Translations under genes and position numbers: made by a program
Origin: Nocardioidaceae bacterium
GTDB taxonomy: Bacteria > Actinomycetota > Actinomycetes > Propionibacteriales > Nocardioidaceae
Reading direction: 5' to 3'
DNA: 64,000 bases
Assembly: GCA_030655315.1 (NCBI GenBank)
Contig: JAURVT010000042.1
Location: forward strand, 85,645 to 149,644
In this document: one piece after another, positions 23,400 through 32,230 of the stretch
Layout: every line of letters starts with the position of its first letter
Numbering within the stretch: position 1 is the stretch's first letter
Notes under the pieces: generated by a model
Databases searched by the model: none
Seen by the model: only the letters and a program-made list of their open reading frames with translations
What the model was told of the DNA's origin: nothing

Positions 23400-23440
23400 G
23401 GGCGCGAGCCTACTGCCGGGTCGGCCACCAGGACGTGAGA

Positions 23441-23487
23441 AGGGCCCGTGGCCGGATGCGGTGCGGGGCATCCGGGCCACGGGCCCT
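23441..23487. repeat. long hairpin in a divergent promoter region
   Basis: AGGGCCCGTGGCCGGATGC pairs with GCATCCGGGCCACGGGCCCT, with one bulged base, over an 8-base loop. It lies between divergent regulators, not downstream of a gene. It may be a terminator that blocks read-through in either direction or a leftover palindromic element. The rest of 23400-23639 is promoter sequence. Confidence 0.6.
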
Positions 23488-23582
23488 GGAACGTCGGAGT
23501 TCTCGGGTCTCCGAGCGCGTGCCGCCGGTCGTACGGGGGACGAGGACCGGTGACCTGGACAAATATGCCACGTTCGGGTCAA

Positions 23583-23607
23583 CATGTCGTGTCTACTTTA
23601 CGACATG
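23583..23607 (+). promoter_or_regulatory. inverted repeat before the TrmB/LuxR-like gene
   Basis: CATGTCGT and ACGACATG are 9 bases apart in an AT-rich stretch 33 bases before the ATG. It could be an autoregulatory operator. Confidence 0.45.
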
Positions 23608-23639
23608 GCGACGATGCGCCGCCGGACGCGGAGGTCGCC

Positions 23640-24620
23640 ATGAGCGTGCTGCTCGGCCTGGACGAGCCGGAGAGCCTGGTCTACCGGTTCCTCGTCTCGC
23701 AGGCCACCGCGACGCTGGACGACGTCGTCGCCGAGGTACGGCGTCCCGCGGCCGAGGTGACGGCGGTGGTCGACCGTCTCGTCCAGCGCAGCGTCGTGGT
23801 CCGGCACGCCGACGGGTCCACCGTGTCGGCGGCGCCGCCGGCCCAGGCGCTCGGCGCGGTGGTCGCCGACCGCCAGAGCGAGCTGCGGGCCGCCCAGGCC
23901 GAGCTCGACACGCTCGGCGAGCTCTACCGGACGGCGTCGTCGGGCCGCTCGCTCGCGGGGCTCGTCGACGTCCTGCCGGGCCAGGAGGCCGTCCACACGC
24001 GGTTGCTGCAGCTGCAGGAGTCGGCCGAGGACGAGTGGCTCGCCGTGGTGCGTCCGGGCGCGACCCTGCACACCCCGCGCAGCGGCGAGGCCGCCGTCCG
24101 CGCCCGGGCCCGCGGGGTGCGCAACCGGATCCTCGCGGCGCGGGAGTTCGTGGAGTCCTCGCCGCTGCTGTCGGCGGTGGTCGAGGCCGACCGGACGTCG
24201 CCCGGCATGACGGTCGTGCGGGTCCGCACCGCGCTCCCCGCCGCGTTCCTGGTCTTCGACCGGCGTGCGGCGATCATCCCCGTCCGTCCGACCAACCGGC
24301 GCTCGGACACCGGCGCGCTCGTCGTGCACGAGGGCCCGCTGCTCTCCGCGCTCGTCCATCTCTTCGAGCTGCTCTGGGAGGGTGCCGACCGGGTGGTCCC
24401 GAGCGACGTCGACGCCGCGTCCGGCGGCGCGGACCTCGACCCGCTCGACCGCCGGATCCTGTCCCTCGTGCACGCCGGCATGACCGACCGCGCCGCCGGC
24501 GCCGAGCTCGGCCTGTCGATGCGGACGATCCAGCGGCGCATGCGCGACCTGATGGACCGCAGTGCCACCGAGACCCGCCTCCAGCTCGGCGCCGCCGCCG
24601 TCCGTCGCGGCTGGCTCTGA
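23640..24620 (+). CDS. TrmB-like/LuxR-type HTH transcriptional regulator
   Basis: This 326-residue protein starts at the ATG after GGAGG. The N-terminus (about 1-70) is a TrmB-like winged helix (SLVYRFLVSQATATLDDVVA), a helical linker follows, and the middle forms a phospholipase D-like effector region typical of such regulators. The C-terminus is a LuxR/GerE-type HTH (LDRRILSLVHAGMTDRAAGA, ELGLSMRTIQRRMRDLMDRS). The two-ended DNA-binding layout is common in Streptomyces-type actinobacteria. It could control the leucine-catabolic operon 150 bases downstream, but there is no direct evidence. Confidence 0.8.
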   Translation: MSVLLGLDEPESLVYRFLVSQATATLDDVVAEVRRPAAEVTAVVDRLVQRSVVVRHADGSTVSAAPPAQALGAVVADRQSELRAAQAELDTLGELYRTASSGRSLAGLVDVLPGQEAVHTRLLQLQESAEDEWLAVVRPGATLHTPRSGEAAVRARARGVRNRILAAREFVESSPLLSAVVEADRTSPGMTVVRVRTALPAAFLVFDRRAAIIPVRPTNRRSDTGALVVHEGPLLSALVHLFELLWEGADRVVPSDVDAASGGADLDPLDRRILSLVHAGMTDRAAGAELGLSMRTIQRRMRDLMDRSATETRLQLGAAAVRRGWL

Positions 24621-24647
24621 CCCGCCCCGCCCCGCCCGTCCCACGAT

Positions 24648-24716
24648 TCCCAGGTAGGCACGGTCTTCCGACGCCACCACGGAGAGCTTCCCGGGTGTGC
24701 GTCGGTCCTCCGTGCC
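24648..24716. repeat. family-2 intergenic hairpin element, copy A
   Basis: It begins CCCAGGTAGGCACGG. GGCACGG pairs with CCGTGCC, and CCGACGC pairs with GCGTCGG inside that. The loop holds ACCACGGAGA. A second copy with the same left arm and loop lies at 46489-46576. It sits after the regulator gene and before the carboxylase operon. Confidence 0.8.
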
Positions 24717-24743
24717 CGGTGGTGCGGGAGTGACCCCTGGACA

Positions 24744-24771
24744 CCAGATGTTAACGATCGTTAACATCTGG
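24744..24771 (+). promoter_or_regulatory. perfect 28-bp operator palindrome on a leaderless promoter
   Basis: The half-site CCAGATGTTAACGA is followed directly by its exact complement, ending 2 bases before the ATG at 24774. The right half contains TAACAT (24762-24767), a -10 hexamer 6 bases before the ATG, and there is no Shine-Dalgarno. A repressor bound here would cover the promoter. The sequence type (GTTAACGATCGTTAAC) is typical for TetR-family regulators. Confidence 0.88.
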
Positions 24772-24773
24772 GC

Positions 24774-26318
24774 ATGCGCACCCTCGTCGACGACCTCCGC
24801 TCCCGTCTCGCGCAGGTGCGGCTCGGTGGGCCCGAGCGGGCGCGCGAGCGTCACGTCGGGCGCGGCAAGCTGCTGGCCCGCGACCGGGTGGACCGGCTGC
24901 TCGACCCCGGCTCGCCGTTCCTCGAGGTGGGCGCGCTCGCCGCGACGGGGATGTACGACGACGCGGTGGCCAGCGCGGGCGTCGTCGCGGGGCTGGGATC
25001 GGTCCGCGGCCGGATCTGCGTCGTGGTGGCCAACGACGCGACGGTCAAGGGCGGCGCCTACTACCCGATGACGGTCAAGAAGCACCTCCGCGCGCAGGCG
25101 ATCGCGGCCGAGAACCGGCTGCCGTGCCTGTACCTGGTGGACTCCGGCGGCGCGTTCCTGCCGATGCAGGACGAGGTCTTCCCCGACCGCGAGCACTTCG
25201 GGCGGATCTTCTTCAACCAGGCGCAGATGTCGGCGCAGGGCATCCCGCAGCTGGCCGCCGTGATGGGCTCATGCACCGCCGGCGGCGCCTACGTGCCGGC
25301 GATGAGCGACGAGACCGTCATCGTCCGCGAGCAGGGCACGATCTTCCTGGGCGGCCCGCCGCTGGTGAAGGCGGCCACCGGCGAGGTGGTCACCGCCGAG
25401 GAGCTCGGGGGCGGCGACGTCCACGCCCGGCAGTCGGGCGTCGTCGACCACCTCGCCGAGGACGACGACCACGCGCTCGCGATCCTGCGCGAGATCGTCG
25501 GCACGCTCGAGCGCCCGACCCCGCCGAGCCTGCGACGTCACGAGCCCCGTGAGCCCGAGCTCGACCCCGAGGGCCTCTACGACGTCGTGCCCACCGACGC
25601 GCGCACCCCCTACGACGTGCGCGAGGTGCTGGCCCGCGTCGTCGACGCCGGGTCGCAGCACGAGTTCAAGCCGCTCTACGGCGAGACCCTGGTGTGCGTC
25701 TTCGCCCGCATCGACGGCTACCCGGTAGCGGTGCTGGCCAACAACGGGATCCTGTTCAGCGAGTCCGCGCTCAAGGGGGCGAACTTCATCGAGCTGGCCA
25801 ACCAGCGCGGCGTGCCGCTCGTGTTCCTGCAGAACATCAGCGGCTTCATGGTCGGCCGCAAGTACGAGGCGGGCGGCATCGCCAAGGACGGCGCCAAGCT
25901 GGTCACCGCCGTCGCGTCGTCGGTGGTCCCGAAGCTGACGGTCGTGATCGGCGGCTCCTACGGCGCCGGCAACTACGGCATGTGCGGACGTGCCTACGAC
26001 CCCCGCTTCCTGTTCATGTGGCCCAACGCGCGGATCTCGGTGATGGGCGGCGAGCAGGCTGCGTCCGTCCTGGCCACGGTGCGGCGCGACGGCCTCGAGG
26101 CCCGGGGCGAGTCGTGGTCGTCCGAGGACGAGGAGGAGTTCAAGGCCCCCGTCCGCGCGCAGTACGAGCACCAGGGCTCGCCCTACTACTCCACCGCGCG
26201 GCTGTGGGACGACGGCGTCATCGACCCCGTCGACACCCGCCGCGTCCTCGCGCTCGGCCTGGCCGCCGCCGCGTGCGCCCCCGTGCCCGAGCCGCGCTTC
26301 GGCGTCTTCAGGATGTGA
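24774..26318 (+). CDS. methylcrotonyl-CoA carboxylase beta (carboxyltransferase) subunit
   Basis: This 514-residue acyl-CoA carboxyltransferase has both crotonase-like halves: [37 protein letters not shown] and [20 protein letters not shown] in the first, and [30 protein letters not shown] and [20 protein letters not shown] in the second. These are closest to MCC beta rather than propionyl-CoA carboxylase. With the next two genes it forms a leucine-degradation operon. MCC converts 3-methylcrotonyl-CoA to 3-methylglutaconyl-CoA. The mRNA appears leaderless under a palindromic operator. Confidence 0.93.
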   Translation: MRTLVDDLRSRLAQVRLGGPERARERHVGRGKLLARDRVDRLLDPGSPFLEVGALAATGMYDDAVASAGVVAGLGSVRGRICVVVANDATVKGGAYYPMTVKKHLRAQAIAAENRLPCLYLVDSGGAFLPMQDEVFPDREHFGRIFFNQAQMSAQGIPQLAAVMGSCTAGGAYVPAMSDETVIVREQGTIFLGGPPLVKAATGEVVTAEELGGGDVHARQSGVVDHLAEDDDHALAILREIVGTLERPTPPSLRRHEPREPELDPEGLYDVVPTDARTPYDVREVLARVVDAGSQHEFKPLYGETLVCVFARIDGYPVAVLANNGILFSESALKGANFIELANQRGVPLVFLQNISGFMVGRKYEAGGIAKDGAKLVTAVASSVVPKLTVVIGGSYGAGNYGMCGRAYDPRFLFMWPNARISVMGGEQAASVLATVRRDGLEARGESWSSEDEEEFKAPVRAQYEHQGSPYYSTARLWDDGVIDPVDTRRVLALGLAAAACAPVPEPRFGVFRM

Positions 26319-26323
26319 GCCCG

Positions 26324-28231
26324 ATGACCCCCACCCCCTTCACCACCGTGCTGGTCGCCAACCGCGGCGAGATCGCGCTGCGCGTCGTCCGTGCCGTGCG
26401 CGAGGCCGGCCTGCGCAGCGTCGCGGTCTACTCCGACGCCGACGCGGGCGCTCCCCACGTGCTCGCCGCCGACGAGGCCGTCCGGCTCGGGCCCACGCCG
26501 GCCGCGGAGTCGTACCTCAGCATCGACGCGGTGCTCGACGCCGCGCGTCGCTCGGGCGCCGACGCCGTGCACCCCGGGTACGGCTTCCTGTCCGAGCGCG
26601 CGGCGTTCGCCCGGGCGGTCGCCGACGCCGGGCTGGTCTTCATCGGCCCGTCGGCCGACGTGATGGACCTGATGGGACGCAAGGACCACGCCCGGGCCGT
26701 GGCCGAGAGGGCCGGCGTGCCGGTGACCTGGCGCTACGAGATCAGCGCCGACGGGCACGGGGCCGACGTGCCCGCGGACGCCTACCCGGTGCTGGTCAAG
26801 GCCGCGGCCGGCGGCGGCGGCAAGGGCATGCGCGTCGTGCGGGCGCCGGGCGAGCTCGACGCCGCCCTGGCGGCCGCACGTCGCGAGGCGGCCTCGGCGT
26901 TCGGGGACGACACGCTGCTCGTCGAGCAGTACGTGCAGGACGGGCGGCACGTCGAGGTGCAGGTGTTCGGCGACCACCACGGCACCGTCCTCCACCTGCT
27001 CGAGCGCGACTGCTCGGTGCAGCGGCGGCACCAGAAGGTGCTGGAGGAGGCACCGGCGCCCACGATCACCCCGGCGACGCGCGAGCGCCTGCTGACGTCG
27101 GCGGTCTCGCTGGCCCGCGAGGTCGGCTACGTGGGCGCCGGCACGGTCGAGTACCTCGTGTGGGGCCACGGCGACGACGAGCGGCTCGCGTTCCTCGAGA
27201 TGAACACCCGGCTCCAGGTCGAGCACCCCGTCACCGAGGAGGTGACCGGCCTCGACCTCGTCCGCTGGCAGCTCGACGTCGCCGCCGGCCTCCCGCTGCC
27301 GATCACGCAGGACGACGTGCGGTGCGACGGCCACGCCTTCGAGGCCCGGGTCTACGCCGAGGACCCCGGTGCGGGATTCCTGCCCCAGGCGGGCACGCCG
27401 TCGGTGGTCCGGTGGCCCGCGGGCGTGCGCGTCGAGACCGCGCTCGAGGCGGGCCAGGAGGTCGGCACCGCGTACGACCCGATGGTCGCCAAGGTCGTCG
27501 TCCACGGCGCCGACCGCGAGTCGGCCCGCCGGGCGCTGGTCGCCGCCCTCGACGGCTGCGCGGTCGTCGGGCTCACCACCAACCTCGGGTTCCTCAGACG
27601 CCTGGCGGCCTCGGACGCCTGCCGCGACGCAGCCGTGCACACCGCGTGGCTGGACGGCGACGCGGCCGAGCCCCTCGTGGCGCGTCCGCCGGTGCCGGCC
27701 GGCGTGGGCGCCGCGGCCGCACGCGCCTGGGTGCGCACCGAGCTCGGCACCGGACCGCTCGACCCGGGCCCGTTCGCGACGCGCGACGGCTGGCGCGCCG
27801 GCGGTCCCGCGGCTGACGTCAGCGTGGTGCTCACCGACGTCGACGGGCTCACCCGGGCGCACCGGGTGCCGCTCGCGGAGGTCGACGCCCCGGGCGCCGT
27901 CGCGTCCCGGGTGCGGGACGACCTCGTGACCGTGGTCGTCGAGGGCCAGGACTGGGAGTTCGTGCTGCCCGGAGCACGTCGCTCCGCGCAGGGGGCCGCC
28001 GGCGACGCGGACGTCGTCTCGCCGATGCCGGGCACCGTGCTCGACGTCGGCGTGGAGGTGGGCGCCGAGGTCAGGGCCGGCGACGTCCTCGGTGTCGTGG
28101 AGGCGATGAAGATGGAGCTCGCCCTGAAGGCGCCGCACGACGGCGTGGTGGCCCTGGTCGGCGCGTCGGTCGGCGACCAGGTGCCGCTCGGGCACCTGCT
28201 GTTCCGCGTCGACGCGGAGCCCGGCGCATGA
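26324..28231 (+). CDS. methylcrotonyl-CoA carboxylase alpha (biotin carboxylase/BCCP) subunit
   Basis: This 635-residue protein has a biotin carboxylase domain (about 5-450, VLVANRGEIALRVVRAVREA, HPGYGFLSERAAFA, KAAAGGGGKGMRVV, MNTRLQVEHPVTEEVTG) and a C-terminal biotinyl domain with EAMKMELAL, in which K596 is the biotinylation site. It carboxylates its own biotin using ATP and bicarbonate and passes the carboxyl group to the beta subunit. It begins 5 bases after the beta gene and overlaps the HMG-CoA lyase gene by 4 bases. Confidence 0.94.
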   Translation: MTPTPFTTVLVANRGEIALRVVRAVREAGLRSVAVYSDADAGAPHVLAADEAVRLGPTPAAESYLSIDAVLDAARRSGADAVHPGYGFLSERAAFARAVADAGLVFIGPSADVMDLMGRKDHARAVAERAGVPVTWRYEISADGHGADVPADAYPVLVKAAAGGGGKGMRVVRAPGELDAALAAARREAASAFGDDTLLVEQYVQDGRHVEVQVFGDHHGTVLHLLERDCSVQRRHQKVLEEAPAPTITPATRERLLTSAVSLAREVGYVGAGTVEYLVWGHGDDERLAFLEMNTRLQVEHPVTEEVTGLDLVRWQLDVAAGLPLPITQDDVRCDGHAFEARVYAEDPGAGFLPQAGTPSVVRWPAGVRVETALEAGQEVGTAYDPMVAKVVVHGADRESARRALVAALDGCAVVGLTTNLGFLRRLAASDACRDAAVHTAWLDGDAAEPLVARPPVPAGVGAAAARAWVRTELGTGPLDPGPFATRDGWRAGGPAADVSVVLTDVDGLTRAHRVPLAEVDAPGAVASRVRDDLVTVVVEGQDWEFVLPGARRSAQGAAGDADVVSPMPGTVLDVGVEVGAEVRAGDVLGVVEAMKMELALKAPHDGVVALVGASVGDQVPLGHLLFRVDAEPGA

Positions 28232-29175
28232 CGCGACCGCCCCGCCTGCCCGCCGTGGTGCGCGACCCGTCCCTGCCGGAGCGGGTGACGATCTACGAGG
28301 TCGGCGCGCGCGACGGCCTGCAGAACGAGTCCGGGCTCGTGCCCACCGACGTCAAGGTCGAGCTGGTGCACCGGCTCGTGGCGGCGGGGCTCCCGGTCGT
28401 CGAGGCCACCAGCTTCGTGCACCCCCGGTGGGTGCCGCAGCTCGCCGACGCGGCCGAGGTGGTCGCGCGCCTCGACCTCGAGGGACCCGTCCCGCTGCCG
28501 GTCCTGGTGCCCAACGAGCGGGGTCTGGACCGTGCGCTGGAGGCGGGCTGCCGGCACGTGGCGGTGTTCGCCAGCGCCACGCAGACGTTCGCCGAGCGCA
28601 ACCTCAACAGCTCGCTCGACGCGCAGATGGAGATGTTCGGGCCGGTGGTCCGTCGGGCCCGCGAGGCCGGCGCTGACGTGCGGGCCTACGTCTCGATGTG
28701 CTTCGGCGACCCCTGGGAGGGACCGGTCGACCCCGGCCAGGTGGTGCGCGTCGGGCGGCAGCTGCTCGACCTCGGTGCGTCCCAGCTCTCGCTCGGCGAC
28801 ACGATCGGCGTGGGCACCGCGGCCCAGGTCGGATCCCTCGTCGACGCCTTCGCCGCCGCAGGCACCGGGGTGGAGCGGCTCGCGATGCACTTCCACGACA
28901 CCTACGGCCAGGCGTTGGCCAACGCCTACGCGGCCCTGCGCGCCGGGGTCACCACGCTCGACGCGTCGGTCGGCGGCCTGGGCGGCTGCCCCTACGCCGA
29001 GAGCGCGACCGGCAACCTCGCCACCGAGGACCTCGTGTGGATGCTCGACGGCCTCGGCATCGAGCACGGCGTCGACCTCGACGCCCTCGTGGCCACCAGC
29101 ACCTGGATGGCCGGCCACCTGGGCCGTCCCAGCCCCAGCGCGGTCGTCCGCGCGCTCAGCGGTGGGCCGGGGTGA
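28228..29175 (+). CDS. mvaB: hydroxymethylglutaryl-CoA lyase
   Basis: This 315-residue TIM-barrel lyase of the DRE-TIM family has VTIYEVGARDGLQNE (metal and substrate site), VEATSFVHPRWVPQLADA and the metal-binding MHFHDTYGQALAN. The family signature SVGGLGGCPYAESATGNLAT contains the catalytic cysteine loop. It cleaves HMG-CoA to acetoacetate and acetyl-CoA, the last step of leucine breakdown. Its ATG overlaps the carboxylase stop (ATGA). Isovaleryl-CoA dehydrogenase and methylglutaconyl-CoA hydratase are not in the window. Its 3' end overlaps a convergent gene by 20 bases. Confidence 0.95.
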   Translation: MTRPPRLPAVVRDPSLPERVTIYEVGARDGLQNESGLVPTDVKVELVHRLVAAGLPVVEATSFVHPRWVPQLADAAEVVARLDLEGPVPLPVLVPNERGLDRALEAGCRHVAVFASATQTFAERNLNSSLDAQMEMFGPVVRRAREAGADVRAYVSMCFGDPWEGPVDPGQVVRVGRQLLDLGASQLSLGDTIGVGTAAQVGSLVDAFAAAGTGVERLAMHFHDTYGQALANAYAALRAGVTTLDASVGGLGGCPYAESATGNLATEDLVWMLDGLGIEHGVDLDALVATSTWMAGHLGRPSPSAVVRALSGGPG

Positions 29176-29737
29176 CGCGACGGGCGCCCGAGACGCCGAG
29201 CAGGCCGTTGATGCCGGTGACGCCGCACACCAGGTCGATCACCGCGGCCATGCCCCAGGCGGTCGCCATCACCTGGAACCAGTCCGTGCCCTCGATGACG
29301 GCGACGGCGCTCGAGTCGTCGATCTCGACCGGGCTGAACCACCACGGGTCGCCGGCGGCGACGCTGAGCACGACGAACATCCCGAACGCCACCAGGTAGG
29401 TGGTCTCGCGGAGCACCAGCGCCTGGCGCGGCGTGCTGGACACCCCGTCCAGGCGACGCACGAGGAGCCGACCGACACCGAGCGGCGTCGCGAGGTAGGC
29501 CACCAGCGACAGGTGCACGAGCTCGGGCCCGCGGACGGCGACGTCGACGACGGCGGCCGCACCGGCGACCAGTCCGACGGCCACGACGCGGCGCAGCCAC
29601 GGCTCGCTCGCCTCGCGACGGCCCAGCAGGTACCGCTGCGCGAAGGTCCAGGCGACGACGGCCCAGTAGAGGGCGGTGAGCGCGTAGAGGTGCGGCGAGC
29701 GGGCCAGGAGCTCCAGCACGTAGGCGAGGTCGATCAT
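29156..29737 (-). CDS. integral membrane protein of unknown function
   Basis: This 193-residue protein has about five predicted membrane helices (around 15-35, 52-68, 75-92, 110-130 and 155-180). No family motif was recognised. It is divergent from a TetR gene, with inverted repeats in the shared promoter, so it is probably the regulated partner. The tail overlaps the HMG-CoA lyase gene on the other strand. Function is unknown. Confidence 0.75.
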   Translation of the reverse strand: MIDLAYVLELLARSPHLYALTALYWAVVAWTFAQRYLLGRREASEPWLRRVVAVGLVAGAAAVVDVAVRGPELVHLSLVAYLATPLGVGRLLVRRLDGVSSTPRQALVLRETTYLVAFGMFVVLSVAAGDPWWFSPVEIDDSSAVAVIEGTDWFQVMATAWGMAAVIDLVCGVTGINGLLGVSGARRVTPAHR

Positions 29738-29772
29738 CGTCGTCTCCTTGTCGTCGGGGTGCCGGGGTTGGC

Positions 29773-29813
29773 ACGGCGTACTAGTACAGCGTGCTAGTAC
29801 GCCGTGCTAGTGT
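29773..29813 (+). promoter_or_regulatory. divergent promoter with CTAGTAC-type operator repeats
   Basis: ACGGCGTACTAG (29773-29784) and CTAGTACGCCGT (29794-29805) are perfect inverted repeats. A further GTGCTAGT follows, and the -10 hexamer TAGTGT (29808-29813) lies 7 bases before the TetR ATG. TTGACA is visible on the minus strand (29817-29812). The layout suggests autorepression and control of the divergent membrane gene. Confidence 0.8.
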
Positions 29814-29820
29814 CAACCCC

Positions 29821-30447
29821 ATGACGACCCAGCAGTCCACGTCCCGCCGCGAGCAGGTGCTGGAGGCGGCCCGCGACCTGGTCGCCGAGGGAGGCCTGGG
29901 CGCGGTCACCGTGCGCGCCGTCGCCGCCCGGGCGGGCATCGGGGCCAGCACCATGCGGCACTACTTCCCGACGCAGCGCGACCTGCACCGTGCCGTCGTC
30001 GAGGGCGTGCTGGACGCCCAGCTGGACGGCCGACGGATCACCGACGCTCGCGTGGCCCCGGCCGGCCGGCTGACCGAGTGCCTCGCGCAGCTGCTGCCGT
30101 CCGACCAGGCGCAGGTCGGCGCGCTCGACGCGTGGTTCCTCATGTACGCCGCCGCCATCGGCCCCGAGGCCTCGCTGCTCGGGACGCAGGTGCTCGAGCA
30201 GGGCTCCGACGTGGCACGCGAGCACGTGACGCAGTGGTGCGACGTCCTGGCCGACGAGGGTGCGCTCGCCGTTCCCCGTCGGGACGCCGTCGACGTGGCC
30301 CTCACCGTGGTCGACGGCCTGTGCCTGCAGCTCCTCACCCCGGGGACCGCGCTCGACGTCCCCCGGGCGCACGCCCTGCTGGGACTCGTCGTCGGCTCGT
30401 TGGTGCGCTCAGCACCGTCCGTTCAGGACGAGGCGGAGGTGACCTGA
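29821..30447 (+). CDS. TetR-family regulator (autoregulated, leaderless)
   Basis: This 208-residue protein has the HTH SRREQVLEAARDLVAEGGLG and VAARAGIGASTMRHYFPTQR, followed by a C-terminal TetR domain (GLCLQLLTPGTALD). The ATG at 29821 follows a TAGTGT -10 by 7 bases and has no Shine-Dalgarno. It likely represses itself and the divergent membrane protein through the CTAGTAC repeats. Its 3' end overlaps the EcsC-like gene by 25 bases, tail to tail. Confidence 0.9.
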   Translation: MTTQQSTSRREQVLEAARDLVAEGGLGAVTVRAVAARAGIGASTMRHYFPTQRDLHRAVVEGVLDAQLDGRRITDARVAPAGRLTECLAQLLPSDQAQVGALDAWFLMYAAAIGPEASLLGTQVLEQGSDVAREHVTQWCDVLADEGALAVPRRDAVDVALTVVDGLCLQLLTPGTALDVPRAHALLGLVVGSLVRSAPSVQDEAEVT

Positions 30448-31121
30448 CCGCGTCGGTCGCGGAGCTCGCGGGAGACGTACTGGCCGATCTGGTAGGTCGA
30501 CATCGCGTCGCTGGCGGCACCCACGCCCCCGCCGAGGAGGGGGATGCGGCGGCCGACGAAGGTGGCCATCCGGCGTCCGCCGACCTTGCCGACGAGCTCG
30601 GTGGTGACGGCGCCGGCCACCTGCTCGTCGAGGGCGGGGTCGTGGACGGGCGACGTGGCGAGCGCCATCGGCGGCGCGGGCAGCTTGCGCTTCTTGACGA
30701 GCTCGTCGACGGTGTCCTCGCCCAGCAGGCAGGCCAGGATCGCGTTGCGCACGCGGGGGTCCTCGAGGTCGTAGCCGCGCAGGTGCGCGATGCCTGCCGC
30801 GAGGTGGCACTGCAGGACGGCCACACCGGCGATGTTGGCCGGGATGGTGACGGCCATGGTGGCCAGGCCGCCGAGGTTGGTCACGAAGCCCTGCGCGCCG
30901 GCCAGCTTCACGTGCATCGAGATCAGGTCCTTGACGGCCTTCTCGACGTCGCCGCCGGCGAGCGTGCGCTTGTGGTCGGCGGACTCCGCGGCCGCCTTGA
31001 CCGGGCCGACGCCGTCGATCGCCCGCTCGAGCACCGACCGCACCCAGCCCGACGTCAGGCGCGGAGCCATCCGCTTGCTGACGCTCTGCGCCGCGCTACG
31101 TCCCACACCCACTGCTGCCAC
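30423..31121 (-). CDS. EcsC-family protein
   Basis: This protein of about 232 residues has the EcsC pattern: a basic N-terminus, DLISMHVKLAGAQGFVTNLG, a hydrophobic segment (GLATMAVTIPANIAGVAVLQ) and a C-terminal helical region ending RRIPLLGGGVGAASDAMSTY. EcsC-type proteins are membrane-associated and of unsettled function. The start is uncertain: GTG at 31121 lies very close to GGAGG, and GTG at 31112 has more usual spacing. TAGGCT on the minus strand (31150-31145) is a likely -10. Confidence 0.8.
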   Translation of the reverse strand: MAAVGVGRSAAQSVSKRMAPRLTSGWVRSVLERAIDGVGPVKAAAESADHKRTLAGGDVEKAVKDLISMHVKLAGAQGFVTNLGGLATMAVTIPANIAGVAVLQCHLAAGIAHLRGYDLEDPRVRNAILACLLGEDTVDELVKKRKLPAPPMALATSPVHDPALDEQVAGAVTTELVGKVGGRRMATFVGRRIPLLGGGVGAASDAMSTYQIGQYVSRELRDRRGQVTSASS

Positions 31122-31218
31122 GTCCTCCACGTCGTCGGGTCTCCAGCCTAGGGCGTGGGTGCGCAACCGGCGGGGCGAGCGCCGCGCCGCGGGCGTGCAC
31201 CCGCGCTACGGTGCGGCG

Positions 31219-32220
31219 ATGGCCCCCGTGACGCGCTGGTCGCAGGTGTGGTCCACCCGGACGTGGCGCGACGGCGCGACCGCCTGGATCGACGACGTCC
31301 TCGCCGGCCACCGGGTCATCCGCACCGGCGACGTCGAGCAGCCGCGCGTCCGGCCGTGGTCCACCCAGCTCGTCGCGCCGACGGACGTCGGTCCCGTCTG
31401 GTTCAAGGCCGACGCGCCGCACATGGCTCACGAGCCGGCGCTGGTCGCGGCGCTCGCCGACCTGCTGCCGCGTCGCGTCCGCGCCCCGCTGGGCATCGAC
31501 CCGGCCCGGGGCTGGATGCTCTCGCTCGACGAGGGACCGCGCCTCGACGCCACCCCGGTCGACGACGACACCTGGTGCGCCCTCGCCCACGACGCGGCGA
31601 CGATGCAGCGCGCGCTCGTCGACGCGGGCGACCGGCTGCTCGCGACGGGGCTCCCCGACCTGCGGCCGGTGCGGCTCGCGGCGGCCGCGGACGACCTCCT
31701 GCAGACGTTGTCGGCGCTCCCGGCCGACCACCCCAGCCACCTCGACGCGGGCCTGCTGGAGCGGGTGCACCGCCGGACGCCCCGGCTCGCGGACGCGATC
31801 AGGACCCTCCGCGAGGGCGCCGTCCCGGCGAGCCTGCAGCACGGGGACCTGCACCCCGGCAACGTGTTCGCGCGGCGCGAGCCCGGCGCGGCCCTGCGGG
31901 TCTTCGACTTCGGCGACGCCCAGTGGGCGCACCCGTTCGAGGTGCTGGTCGTCCCCGTGCGGGTCGCCACCGAGGAGCGGGGGCGCGCGGCGGCGGCCCG
32001 GCTCGTCGAGGCCTACCTCGAGGTCTGGGACGACCTCGCCCCGCGTGCCGAGCTGCACCGACTGGTGGCGGCGGCGCGGCGGGTCCACCCGGTGCCGCGG
32101 GCGACGACCTGGTGGAGGGCCACGGTGATGATGACCGACGAGGAGGTCGCCGTCCACGGCGGGCTCGCGCGCGCCTGGATCGACCGGCTCGTCGACGACG
32201 ACGCCCCCGAGCCGCCCTGA
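31219..32220 (+). CDS. aminoglycoside phosphotransferase-family kinase
   Basis: This 333-residue APH/choline-kinase-fold protein has the catalytic loop LQHGDLHPGNVFARR and the metal-binding VFDFGDAQWAHPFEVL. The substrate cannot be told; actinobacteria carry many such kinases acting on small metabolites, and drug resistance is not implied. The ATG at 31219 is preceded by TACGGT 6 bases upstream, fitting leaderless translation. Confidence 0.85.
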   Translation: MAPVTRWSQVWSTRTWRDGATAWIDDVLAGHRVIRTGDVEQPRVRPWSTQLVAPTDVGPVWFKADAPHMAHEPALVAALADLLPRRVRAPLGIDPARGWMLSLDEGPRLDATPVDDDTWCALAHDAATMQRALVDAGDRLLATGLPDLRPVRLAAAADDLLQTLSALPADHPSHLDAGLLERVHRRTPRLADAIRTLREGAVPASLQHGDLHPGNVFARREPGAALRVFDFGDAQWAHPFEVLVVPVRVATEERGRAAAARLVEAYLEVWDDLAPRAELHRLVAAARRVHPVPRATTWWRATVMMTDEEVAVHGGLARAWIDRLVDDDAPEPP

Positions 32221-32230
32221 CCCGGCCGGC

